A model generated the notes under the pieces. It worked only from the letters and a program-made list of their open reading frames with translations. It had not been told where the DNA came from and searched no databases. A stretch of 13,894 nt of DNA, from positions 123,604 to 137,497 of the forward strand of contig WELB01000025.1 of assembly GCA_009602725.1 (NCBI GenBank), in the 5' to 3' direction. Origin of the DNA: Spirogloea muscicola (Eukaryota > Streptophyta > Zygnematophyceae > Spirogloeales > Spirogloeaceae). Positions 1-8,077 of the stretch are shown here, piece after piece. The position numbers were made by a program, and so were the translations under genes. Position 1 is the first letter of the stretch. The number at the start of each line of letters is the position of its first letter.

Positions 1-1379
1 CGCTGCCGGGCGGCGGCGACGGCGGCGGCCGTCCTCCGCCGTGGCCGCCGTCGCCGCCTCCGCCGCTGCTGTCGAAGGCGACGACGACGAGGAGCTCGCG
101 CTGCAGCAGGTGACTGGCCTGCCGGCGGCATGCACGTCCGGGATTCGAACTTCCGTGTGTAGAATGGAAAACCCGAAGCTTTAGCCACTTAGCGAAATAC
201 TGTCAACGCTTGGCCTTGGAACCACTTTACTTCAGCTTCTGCCTCTGCCGCAGGCCCTGGCGCTGTCGTTGGGCGCGCCGCCGCTGCTGCCGCCGCCGCC
301 GACCAAGGCTGCTCCGCCAGCGGCACAGCAGCCGGGGCCCTCTGCGCCTGGCACTGCTGCTGCGGGAGAGCCGCCGCTGCTCCAGCCGCAGGCACCTCCC
401 ACGCCGGCCCACCACGCGGCGGAGGCGCCGTCTGACTGCGCCAACGGGCGGTCGGCTCATGCACCCATCAGGGCGAAGGTGATGCTGCTCGTCACTCGTC
501 GCAGTTGCCTGTACCGTGCGCCCCGCCTATCCTCGGCTGCAGCATTGGGGGCCATGGCCCTCTCGCCCCAATGTGCCGCTGTTCCTGGTCTGACGAGGCC
601 TCTACCGCTGCGAAATGTGACGCTTGCAGCGGCGGAGGGCGGCACCAGGCAGCCGCGCCGCGGCCCCATTGACGGATGGCGAGGTCGCAGCGCTCTTCTT
701 CAGCTTCAACGGTCCGGCAGACCGGCCCTGGACACGACCGTTGGTACTTGGGTGGAGCTTCTGGTCGCCCTGATTCATTCTGCAATATCCTGACCTTTTG
801 CGGCATTGCGGCAAACGCAGAGCGCGCGAGCGGCGGCATCTCCGCCCGCGACATTGACCGAGTGGCGTTGGCACACGACTACTGCTGGGGTGACGACGAG
901 GTGCAGGACATGATCGACTTTTTCGATGGCACAGGCAGCGGGAAGGTGGGTTCTCAAGCAGGCAGCACCTCCGAACTGGGTCACCTCAAAAGCAGCACAA
1001 TTGCGGATGCTCTTTAGGCATCAGTGCTCCATAGTGATTTTATCATTGTGTCTTGCACATCGTTCATTTCAGCCAGCGTCGATCAGAGATGGCCAAGGTT
1101 GATCTCAGTGGTTGGACTTCACCTGATTGTGCCATGGGCTCGCCACCTGCAGTTGAGCCTCGAAGACTTTCAAAAGGTCGTCGCTCTCTGCCGTGTGAGC
1201 CTACATTAGCCTGCCTTCGGCTGCATTGACGATTCAACCCCACATTCCGCCAGGAACAAGACAAACATTCCTTTGATGGCCAGGTGAGTTGCCTCCCAAG
1301 ATAGCTGCCTGCAGTCTTCGCCCAGGACAGCCTTTGCAGTGCCTCCCTGCTTGCACATCTACGAGCAAAAGCCTTCTGA
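1..1379 (+). CDS. UIM-like plus EF-hand-pair protein, 5' partial
   Basis: Exons joined by matching phases: <2-109, 254-478, 630-711, 821-945, 1153-1194, 1254-1283 and, weakly, 1326-1379 ending in TGA. The first junction creates DDDEELALQQALALSL, which fits the ubiquitin-interacting motif pattern (acidic run, then L-x-x-A-L-x-x-S). A Pro/Ala-rich linker of about 70 residues follows. Exons 3-5 encode two EF-hand-like units: helix LTDGEVAALFFSFN, loop NERASGGISARD, then helix EVQDMIDFF and loop DGTGSGKLSLED, followed by FQKVVALCR. This spacing resembles centrin or calmodulin. Loop 1 has Arg at position 3 and Asp at 12, so Ca2+ binding is doubtful; loop 2 also has Asp at 12. The start lies upstream of the window, where an Ala/Arg-rich segment precedes the UIM. 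Likely a Ca2+- or ubiquitin-linked regulator, but I cannot name it. The EF-hand exons are well supported; the last exon is a guess. Confidence 0.6.
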
Positions 1380-2175
1380 TGTGATTGACCGGCCGGACGT
1401 TGCAAAAGTACGAGTCTGGATCTCATCAGAGCTCTGTATTCTACCTCAAGGTAAATAGTACCTGAGCTTTCCTCTAACATGATTTGCAGTGTGCAAACTT
1501 CAGGGACTCTCTGTTCAGAGTGAAGACATTGACAAGCACAGCGCTTTGGCAGACCGTGATTGCACGCCCCTCAAATTGGAGGCGGGCAAGCCGGGCTTGA
1601 GATGGAAGTGTGTCTGTGCGGAATGCTTATCTGCAGCACTGAAACATTGTGCTGGACTAGCTGTTGTTTGAGCCTGTCTACACATATCAAACTGGTCCAC
1701 AAAGCTCGTCCACAAGGTTAGTGCCAATGTGCACTGCCATCTTAGAAGGATTGAGCTTAATGGATAGGAATGAAGCTGTTAGCTACAATCTAGCGGACTA
1801 GAGGATCCCATCGCTATTCCAGATGCCGCTCTCAGAGCTCGCCAGTGCCTAGGGGCTTGCGCGAGCTGTCCCCACACGCCCATGCCTCGTAATCCTTGGC
1901 GAGCTGCCGCACCAACAAGCAGACAAGGAATGAATCGTTTGCAACGGCGGCGTTGGCCACGAGTGCGGGTCCACATATGAACCAGCGCCAGTCACGACAT
2001 GGTTGGAAGAAGTCAGAAGAGGCTGGAAGGTCCTTGCCAAGAGAAAACTGACAATATCAATATTGATATTTCACAGCCAACTTCTGCTGCGCTGTCATTA
2101 GCGGCTCAGATGCGGACAAGGATGTTGGCAAAATTTGGATTCATTGGCCACACTGTCACAATCAGGGGATGGGGC
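1380..2175. other. Convergent intergenic region, no gene seen
   Basis: This stretch lies between the 3' ends of the EF-hand gene (plus) and the DUF1997 gene (minus). Small open frames, for example around 1489-1671, match no family I recognise and have no convincing splice partners, although further 3' exons of the EF-hand gene cannot be excluded. It should hold both 3' UTRs. I see no TGTAA-type poly(A) motif on either strand here. It contains the AT-rich palindrome at 2053-2070. Confidence 0.5.
2053..2070. repeat. 18-bp perfect AT-rich palindrome
   Basis: AATATCAATATTGATATT equals its own reverse complement and stands out as an AT island in GC-rich surroundings. It lies between two convergent genes, about 105 bp beyond the DUF1997 stop codon. 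It could form a hairpin in RNA from either strand or be a protein-binding site; no function is shown. Confidence 0.85.
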
Positions 2176-3974
2176 TCAAGCTGAGCGCGCCTGCTTGAGG
2201 AACCGGGGAAGCATGATGCGGAGGAGCTGGCCAAGCACACGGTTGCCAGTTGCCTCGATGCCAGCCACCGGGACCACGCGAAATGCTGCTGGAATTTCCA
2301 GTGACACCTGCAGTTGCAGCAACGTGGAGTAGTACACACTTGTTTGACATGTCAGCTTTTTGTGGGTCTCTCAATGTGTCTGGACGCGTGCGCTTTGTGA
2401 TGATGGGAAAGGGGAGAGCAGTGCACCGCAATGGTCGTGTCGGAGATGATCAGTCGGCCGCACGGTGAGGCCTCGCTTACATCCCATGACACGTTGTTTG
2501 TCATAGAGGCTGCTCACAGCATGGCATATGCAGCATCAGCTGCAAGCACTCCAGCCTCGCCGTCACACGGGCCGCCTTGCTGTCTAAATGATACTCTTTC
2601 CCGGCTGGCTAATACAGCCGGCATCTAATGTCAGCAGCCGCATTCTTCTCAGGCACCAATGACAGGACATGCGACTTGTGCTGCTGCTTCCAGAAGAGGA
2701 AGTTTGCCAACACTGGATGTTGAAGGAGGTACACAATCCTGTGGACTGACCGTCAAATTTGCGGTTCTGCGCGACCACAATCGGTGATCCCTCAAGCTGG
2801 CAAGCCAAAGGCACACAGCGAGCATCAGCATTGCAGAACAAGTTGCAAACCCCTATGGCGGGTCAATTTTCAAGCAATGAAGCTTGCACGTAGCAACACG
2901 GTCCTACAGAGATGGCTGTGCTGAGCCAGAGCTGAGGAAATACAGGACTTCAGTGAAGACCTCGAATCTGGAAAGCATAGAGGACATACTTAGAGAAGGC
3001 GAAATCTGCCTGACTATGTAGAGAATACATTATCACAGTCAGGGTCACTTAATTGGTCGATCAGTGGCGCAATTACCGTGCACGAGAGGAGGCGGATGCA
3101 GCAGCCGTTGGGGCGCTCCTCGACGCGCACGAGCAACACGGGGCAGACCTCGAAGGCGAAGAACTTCAATCGGTGCGCGTAGCACTTGAACGAGCTCTCG
3201 TCGACACGCTCGATGCGCTCCGCGTCGAGCACGGAGTACTGGCTCGCCGGCAGGCTCATGTACTCAGCTGTGTACCCCAAAGCCCCACCCCGTGATACGC
3301 CCATCAGGACAGCTTCGGCCTGAGCTCTTTGCCCAGGTCAACCCAATAGCGGCAGCGAGCTCTCAGAAGCATCTGCGGTACTGGGCCCCCAGTGAGGTCT
3401 CTCAGCAGCAGGCCCAAAGAAACGTCGTGGCGCTGATGGCGTCGGGGTCGCAGAGTCGCTCTCAGGACTGCCTATTGCTGCACCACGGCACGAGCGAAGG
3501 TCTGCCAGGATGGTGAAATTATGGAGGAGGTGGTTAGGTAAGAAGAGTTAATGGATATTTAAGGAGGCGGGCCTTGCCCAGGGGCTTCTGCTGCTCCTCC
3601 AGCTCGAGCTGCTCCCGCCGCTGCGCGCTGAAAGCTGCGCGGCGCGATGCCGCCGCTGCCGGCGCCTCCGGGTCCGCCGCGGCGCGCGCGCGGACGCTGC
3701 CGCCANCAACGCCGCCGCTGCCGCTGCCGCCGCCGCCGCCGCTGCGTAGCCCGCCGCAGCGACGGCCATGGCGTCGACGCGCAAGCTCCCTCACAGCCGT
3801 CTGCCTCAAGGCGGCTCTCACTGCAAGGCCGCCTGCCGGCGGCGGCAGCAGCAGCGGCAGCGACGGCAGTGGTGGCAGCGACGGCAGCGGTGCAGCTCGT
3901 CCAGCTGCGCGCCCATGTTTGTGAGGACTGACGGCTGACTGGTGAGTGTTCATGCATCTTCGAACTTGGTTCAT
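2176..3974 (-). CDS. DUF1997 family protein, probable chloroplast protein
   Basis: Exons on the minus strand: 3974-3578, 3267-3077, 2796-2751, 2509-2481 and 2307-2176 (stop TGA 2178-2176), giving about 264 aa. The domain reads EYMSLPASQYSVLDAERIER, then RLKFFAFEVCPVLLVRVEE, LLSCTLEGSPIVVAQNRKFD, ASMTNNVSWD and finally GIEATGNRVLGQLLRIMLPR. These blocks match, from memory, DUF1997 proteins of cyanobacteria and plant plastids; their biochemical role is unknown. The first exon encodes a long Ala/Arg/Ser/Gly-rich leader with very few acidic residues, as expected of a transit peptide. An in-frame TAA lies two codons before Met 3974; Met at 3953 is the alternative start. Oddities: exon 1 seems to end at a GC donor (G|GCAAGG, 3577-3576); exon 4 has only 29 nt; an ambiguous base at 3706 lies in the leader; and 12-15 residues expected between VSWD and VSLEIP are not placed (acceptor 2355 would supply 16). 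Family call firm; ends of exons 1 and 5 less so. Confidence 0.8.
3268..3577 (-). other. Probable GC-AG intron of the DUF1997 gene
   Basis: No usable GT donor exists between the end of the conserved reading of exon 1 (EEQQKPL) and the in-frame stop at 3536-3534. The sequence G|GCAAGG at 3578-3573 is close to the known GC donor consensus, and its phase (1) agrees with the acceptor ACACAG at 3273-3268. The joined protein reads QKPLAEYMSLPASQYSVL. Confidence 0.5.
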
Positions 3975-4725
3975 TCTTTACTTGGGCTTGCCAATCACAG
4001 CCGTCGCCCTCAATGTAAGAGTCTTTCCCTCTCATCTAGCCGCTGAGCTCACCGATACAAGCCCAAAGCTCAGCAAACCCAGCCATGGTTGTTGACCTCG
4101 CAGCCAGTGCTGCTGACTGACACGGACAAGTTGCTTACAGTCAAGTTGCCAAGTGAGAAGCCGAGCTTCAAAAGCAGAGCGAGTCACAAAATGTCAATGA
4201 CCTCGGTGATTTTGAATTCCTGCCGCTCTTTCTGCAAGCTGCTGTTGGACAAGACCTGACAGCAGCTCCACTGATAGAGCTGCAGTGACGGCGAACGGCG
4301 GGGTCTGTGACTGAAGTCACTGGGACGACCACGTATTCAGCGGCCGCCTTTGCTTAGAACCAGCGCAGCAAGTCACGCAAGTGATCAGTTCGTGGTCCAC
4401 TTGGGCAGGGTACTTGCAACCAAGGTCGAGGGACTGGATCACAATGGGCAAGGGTCTGGATCACAATTGCGAGGGGCTGTACCGTCATGCAGCATGCCAA
4501 GAATGTGGGCTGCTGCTGGCTTTATAGGGAGACACAACAAGTAGAGAGGAGCACAGCTGGGAGGCAAAGCTCGGCAAAGTGCTGCCATGAGAAGAAATGA
4601 CGCGATCAAGTGATTGGAGCCTGAGACGTCAGGAATTGCTTGGAAGTTGCAGCAAGCGGGCCGGAGGAGGGGAAGACGGCAAGAGAGGGAGACGCCATCG
4701 CACAAAGCAGGGACGTCAAGCGCCA
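3975..4725. other. Intergenic: SYP4 3' region and DUF1997 promoter
   Basis: Both flanking genes run on the minus strand, so the right part should be the SYP4 3' UTR and the left part the DUF1997 promoter. On the minus strand a TGTAA motif, the usual green-algal poly(A) signal, lies at 4139-4135. If used, the SYP4 3' UTR would be almost 600 nt. A 12-nt direct repeat lies at 4434-4467 and a short inverted repeat, GTGACTGAAGTCAC, near 4307-4320. I see no TATA box and no coding exon. Confidence 0.45.
4434..4467. repeat. Direct repeat CTGGATCACAAT x2
   Basis: Identical copies at 4434-4445 and 4456-4467, offset 22 bp, with similar flanking GGGCAAGG-type sequence. It looks like a small local duplication in the SYP4 3' region. 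Confidence 0.8.
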
Positions 4726-6976
4726 TCAGCCGAAGATGAGCTTCTTGATGGTGAGGACAACAAGCATGATGAGGCAGAGGACAGCGAGGAACATGATGCA
4801 CACCACCATGCGGCCCTTCTTCTGCGTTGACTCCGCCTGCAGTGCAACCCAAGGGGCCATCAGCAGTGGCGCTCAGCTGCTGCGCATACTTGGACGAGCT
4901 GATGCAAGCTCACAGCGGATGCTTCACAGTAAACCTGGTACCAACTTCTATCAGCAGACGACGCCTGATGACTCTCTTGGCTCAGTAGCACCTACTAACA
5001 GGTTGAGGAGATACCTTCTTCAACTGCTTGAGGCCTTTCTCCACGGTGGCCGCCACATTCTGGACATTGTAATCAATGCGGTCAACAATTGTGCCCTGGT
5101 CAATCACCAGGATCGACAGGTCCCGCATGATCTGGCCCAGGTCGTTGACTGAACCCAGGATCTGCGCTGGCAAGGGGTGCGACCATGTCAGAGTCACAGC
5201 ACCACCACGACAGGAATCAACAGGGTTGGAAGGTCTCATGAGCCCGGCAAGCATGGCAGTCTTGATGGGCATGCTACTAGTCACTCTCAACACACATGTC
5301 TACTGAGAGAACAACCTGAATGATTTCGGCTTCTCGCTCCTGGCTGATGGCCTCCGTTTCCTTCAGCTTCTCAAGCTGCCTGTCTGAGAAGCCCTGAGGT
5401 GTGCACATTTGTGGACGAGTATGCGCATGTGAGAATATATACTCAGCTGTCATGCCATTTATAAGCACCTACATCTATCATCAGGTCGTATAAGACGCAA
5501 ACAATGTCCGTTGACCGACCCGACTCAATGGTGACCAGCCAGACATGCTGCTGGCAGTGGCAAGTTGCTCTGAAACTGTATCAGTTTGCTTCCTGGGTGA
5601 GGAACTGTCAAAACTTCCGGTGAATGAGGACTCTCACGTTCTCGGCCAGTCCGTCGTCCATGGCCGACTTCGCCGGCGGGATGTCAAGGAGCCCGCCGCT
5701 CGAAGGCCCCTAGTGAGATCATCAGGGCACAGTGGGCATAAGACTGAGCACCTTGACGAGCTGCCTTTTCCATCGGATGAGGTTCAGGCATCGCTACGTT
5801 TCTGGCCAGCCATCAAGGGTACTTCATCATCACCGGCAATCAGAGCAGACAAGGGTGGTACCTCTTGCTGCCGCCGTAGCTTCTGCAGGTAGGTCTTCTG
5901 CTGCTTGCGGAATTCCATTGAGAGTGCTTGCAGGTCCGTGGCCATGGAGCGCTGCTCATAGGCACGGCAAAGAATCAGGTCTGCAATCTGCCTTCACTCT
6001 AAATTATCGGTCGTCCAAACACCACACTGTGCCTGTCGCACATTGCCTTGCTAATTTTATCGACTCTGACAGCGTTACTGCCCTGCCGAGGTCAATAGGT
6101 GATGCTATATACCTGGACGTTCTTGCGTATGCTGCTGTCCTCCTTGAGGTCGCTGCCGCGAGAGAGGCGCTGCAGGAGCTGCTCGCAGCGCTTGAGCATG
6201 CGCGTAATCTCCTGTGTCAGCACCTCGATGGTGTGCTCCTGCGGCGTCTTGCCGTCCAGGAACGAGGGCATGAGCGCGCGGGCGTGCGCCTTGGCGAGCT
6301 CCGCCATCTTGGTGCGCACGCGCGCCATCTCCGCTGCAACCTCGTCGGAGATGTCCACCCACGCCGGCGGCAGGGTCTGCGCAACGCCGCCCGGCGCGCC
6401 CCTGCAGCATGAGCAACCCGGTGCGGCCATTAGTGGTCATCGCTCCCGCCATTGGAGAGGTGGCTCACTCGCAGTCGTCAATCTGGGCTCCTTGAGTCTC
6501 TGCAGAGCTCCTCCACTCGTCAGCAGCTTCGCACGCCAAAGCCCTCAGCAGCATCTAAGGCTGCCAGCCTTCTCGGCTTGCCGAAGTCGCTATTGCCTGC
6601 AGTGTAGCTAGCTCAGCGAAAGCCCATGGTGTACCTGAAGCTGTCGGCATCGGTGGTGCTGATGCTCTTGTACCCGTCGCTGCGGGACGTGCCCGGGAGC
6701 AGCGCCGAGGCGTCCTTGAGGTCCACGAGCTCGACGGCCGACGCGGCTCCCGACGCGGCCATGAACGGCCGGCTCTGCTTCACTGCCTCCCGGTACTGTG
6801 GAGCGCGCAACGCTCGGTCTCCCGTTAAGCCAAGCAGCACAAGCAGTGGCAACGGAAGCGCGGCCGCCGTTGTGGCTCGAGGCGGCGCCGATCGCCCGAT
6901 GGCCGACGAGGCTGCTGCTCGTGGCGGCGAGGCTCGTCACCTTCAGGAACGCCGCAGTCCGGTTCCTCGTCGCCAT
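4726..6976 (-). CDS. SYP4: TGN Qa-SNARE, SYP4/syntaxin-16/Tlg2 type
   Basis: Eight exons with consistent phases: 6976-6941, 6795-6635, 6401-6113, 5951-5862, 5709-5638, 5393-5316, 5161-5015, 4836-4726 (stop TGA), giving 327 aa, close to the roughly 320 aa of plant SYP4 proteins. The start MATRNRT is the family's own N-terminus, in the strong context CACCATGG; joining exons 1 and 2 restores K-Y-R. Habc region about residues 70-190, with LPPAWVDIS, RVRTKMAELAKAHARALMPS and IRKNVQRSMATDLQALSMEF. SNARE motif about 226-290, with the zero-layer Gln264 in LVIDQGTIVDRIDYNVQNVA. C-terminal membrane anchor about 301-321 (MVVCIMFLAVLCLIMLVVLT), then KKLIFG. By family knowledge it pairs with Qb-, Qc- and R-SNAREs in fusion at the trans-Golgi network or early endosome, and the N-terminal peptide binds a Vps45-type SM protein. 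All introns are GT-AG. The residues 193-216 block is poorly conserved but in phase. Confidence 0.95.
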
Positions 6977-7268
6977 GGTGCGGCGGCGCCGGGACCGCTC
7001 AGCCGCGGGCGGGCTTACGACGCAGTCAGCGCAGCGCGCTCGACTGCCCGCGTCGGCGGCGCTGGGCGCCACGAGGGCTGCGGCGGAGCGGCGGGAGCGC
7101 CAGCTGCTGCGGCCACCGCGAAGCCATGCCCTCTCACGGGCTGCGGCCGTNTGGCAGAAAATTCGGATTGTCATATCCGGAGGCCCGCCGGAGGCAGCGC
7201 CTGGCCAGGCCCCCCCCTCTCCCTTTCCACGCCATCCAGCGCGCCCACCTCCCGCCGCCGTTGCCATG

Positions 7269-7301
7269 GCCGCCGCCACCGCCGCCGCCGCCGCCGCCGC
7301 G
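7269..7301. repeat. (GCC)n trinucleotide repeat
   Basis: Almost uninterrupted GCC units with one CACC interruption, in the upstream region of SYP4. Such repeats are common in GC-rich algal genomes. Confidence 0.8.
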
Positions 7302-7378
7302 AGAGCCGCCCGGCCTAGCAGTAGCGGCGGCGAGGCCAAGCCGGAGTGACGGCAGCGCGACGACGACGTCAGCCTCCT

Positions 7379-7464
7379 GCGTGTCAGGCCGTTCCGTCTC
7401 CATCCGACCTGACGCTGCGTCAGGCAAGCGTGCCTGACGCGCGTCAGACCGTCGGGCCTGACGC
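7379..7464. promoter_or_regulatory. Cluster of CCTGACGC/GCGTCAGG boxes
   Basis: CCTGACGC occurs at 7408-7415, 7433-7440 and 7457-7464; its reverse complement GCGTCAGG at 7417-7424; 7 of 8 bases match at 7441-7448; and a looser copy, GCGTGTCAGG, lies at 7379-7388. The copies alternate in orientation and form nested inverted repeats: 7408-7424 (8-bp arms, 1-nt centre), 7417-7440 (10-bp arms, 4-nt loop) and the perfect 14-bp palindrome 7434-7447. TGACG is the core of plant TGA-type bZIP sites (established); regulation of either flanking gene is inference. Confidence 0.6.
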
Positions 7465-7763
7465 CGTCGCTGCGCCCAGCCAGCCAGCCCCTTTCCGGGC
7501 AGCCACGGCGCGGTCAACGGGGACCCGGCCGGGCCGCCACGTGGCAACCCGCCGGCTCGGCGCGATATTTGCCGCCCAGGCGGCGCCGGACCGTGGCCGT
7601 GACTGGGGCGCCCCGAGAGTGGCCTAAATCGCATCGGTTGGTAAATCCCCCCCGGCGAGCTGTTGGGAGGTCCCCCATCCCGATCTCGGTTCCGGTGGCC
7701 CGGCTGGAGGCCAGCTCGGCGGCACCCCGGCCAGTAGTCCTAGCCGGCGACGGGCCGACTGAC

Positions 7764-7803
7764 GGCGCCGGCGGCGGCGGCTGCGGCGGCGGCGGCGGCG
7801 GCG
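7764..7803. repeat. (GGC)n trinucleotide repeat
   Basis: Runs of GGC with a single CTG interruption, in the 5' region of the GH5 gene. On the plus (coding) strand it could fold as a GC hairpin in a 5' UTR if transcription starts upstream of it. Confidence 0.8.
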
Positions 7804-8077
7804 GATATCGCGGCAGCTCCCGCGAGTATCGGCGCCGGGGAGCGCCGCGATCAGGTGATCAGGCCGCGGCCAGAGCCATCGCCTGTCTGTCCCCTCGAGC
7901 CCGGCGGCGGCGGCCCGACGCCAGCGTCCTGAATTGCCGCAGGCTTGCTTTTCTGAGCTGCGCCTCTGCCTCCACCCCCGCCGGCAGTCCTCGTAGTAGC
8001 TTCTGGCGCGCGTCGCTGACCTTTTGGCGGATTGGTCGTGGCTGTCCCTTGCAGCAGCGCAGTGGGGTCCATCTGCC

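Larger units (their letters stand above)
6977..8077. promoter_or_regulatory. Divergent GC-rich promoter region SYP4 / GH5
   Basis: About 1.1 kb separates the start codons of SYP4 (minus) and the GH5 gene (plus). It must contain both promoters and 5' UTRs. Long open frames here (to over 180 codons) are Arg/Ala/Pro-rich and run on both strands, as expected of GC-rich DNA without stop codons, so I do not call genes. Contents: one ambiguous base at 7151, a (GCC)n run at about 7269-7301, a (GGC)n run at about 7764-7803, TGACG-type cores at 7347-7351 and 7367-7371, and the palindrome cluster at 7379-7464. No clear TATA box was seen. Confidence 0.6.

Noticed and set aside
136-212. tRNA-like signals on the minus strand (GTTCGAATCC B-box, D-arm-like GCTAAGTGGCTAAAGC)
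   Set aside because: T-stem and acceptor stem do not pair on the minus strand, the anticodon stem is poor, and the plus-strand T-arm has no matching 5' acceptor. It also lies in an intron of the EF-hand gene. Probably chance or a decayed tRNA relic; a covariance-model scan would settle it.
1489-1671. 60-codon plus-strand frame as a further exon
   Set aside because: An acceptor-like TTTGCAG lies just before it, but the product matches nothing and the phase cannot be tied to the EF-hand exons.
3574-3931. Plus-strand frames opposite the DUF1997 first exon, including one starting MASTRKLPHS
   Set aside because: They look like a transit peptide only because of base composition; no downstream domain or splice partner is visible on the plus strand.
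4350-5152. Plus-strand frames opposite the SYP4 3' exons
   Set aside because: Antisense to the conserved SNARE motif and membrane anchor; no recognisable domain.
6608-7349. Long open frames of 180-240 codons on both strands
   Set aside because: They are shadows of GC-rich DNA. The real coding parts are SYP4 exons 1 and 2; the rest is intron or upstream region rich in Arg, Ala and Pro.
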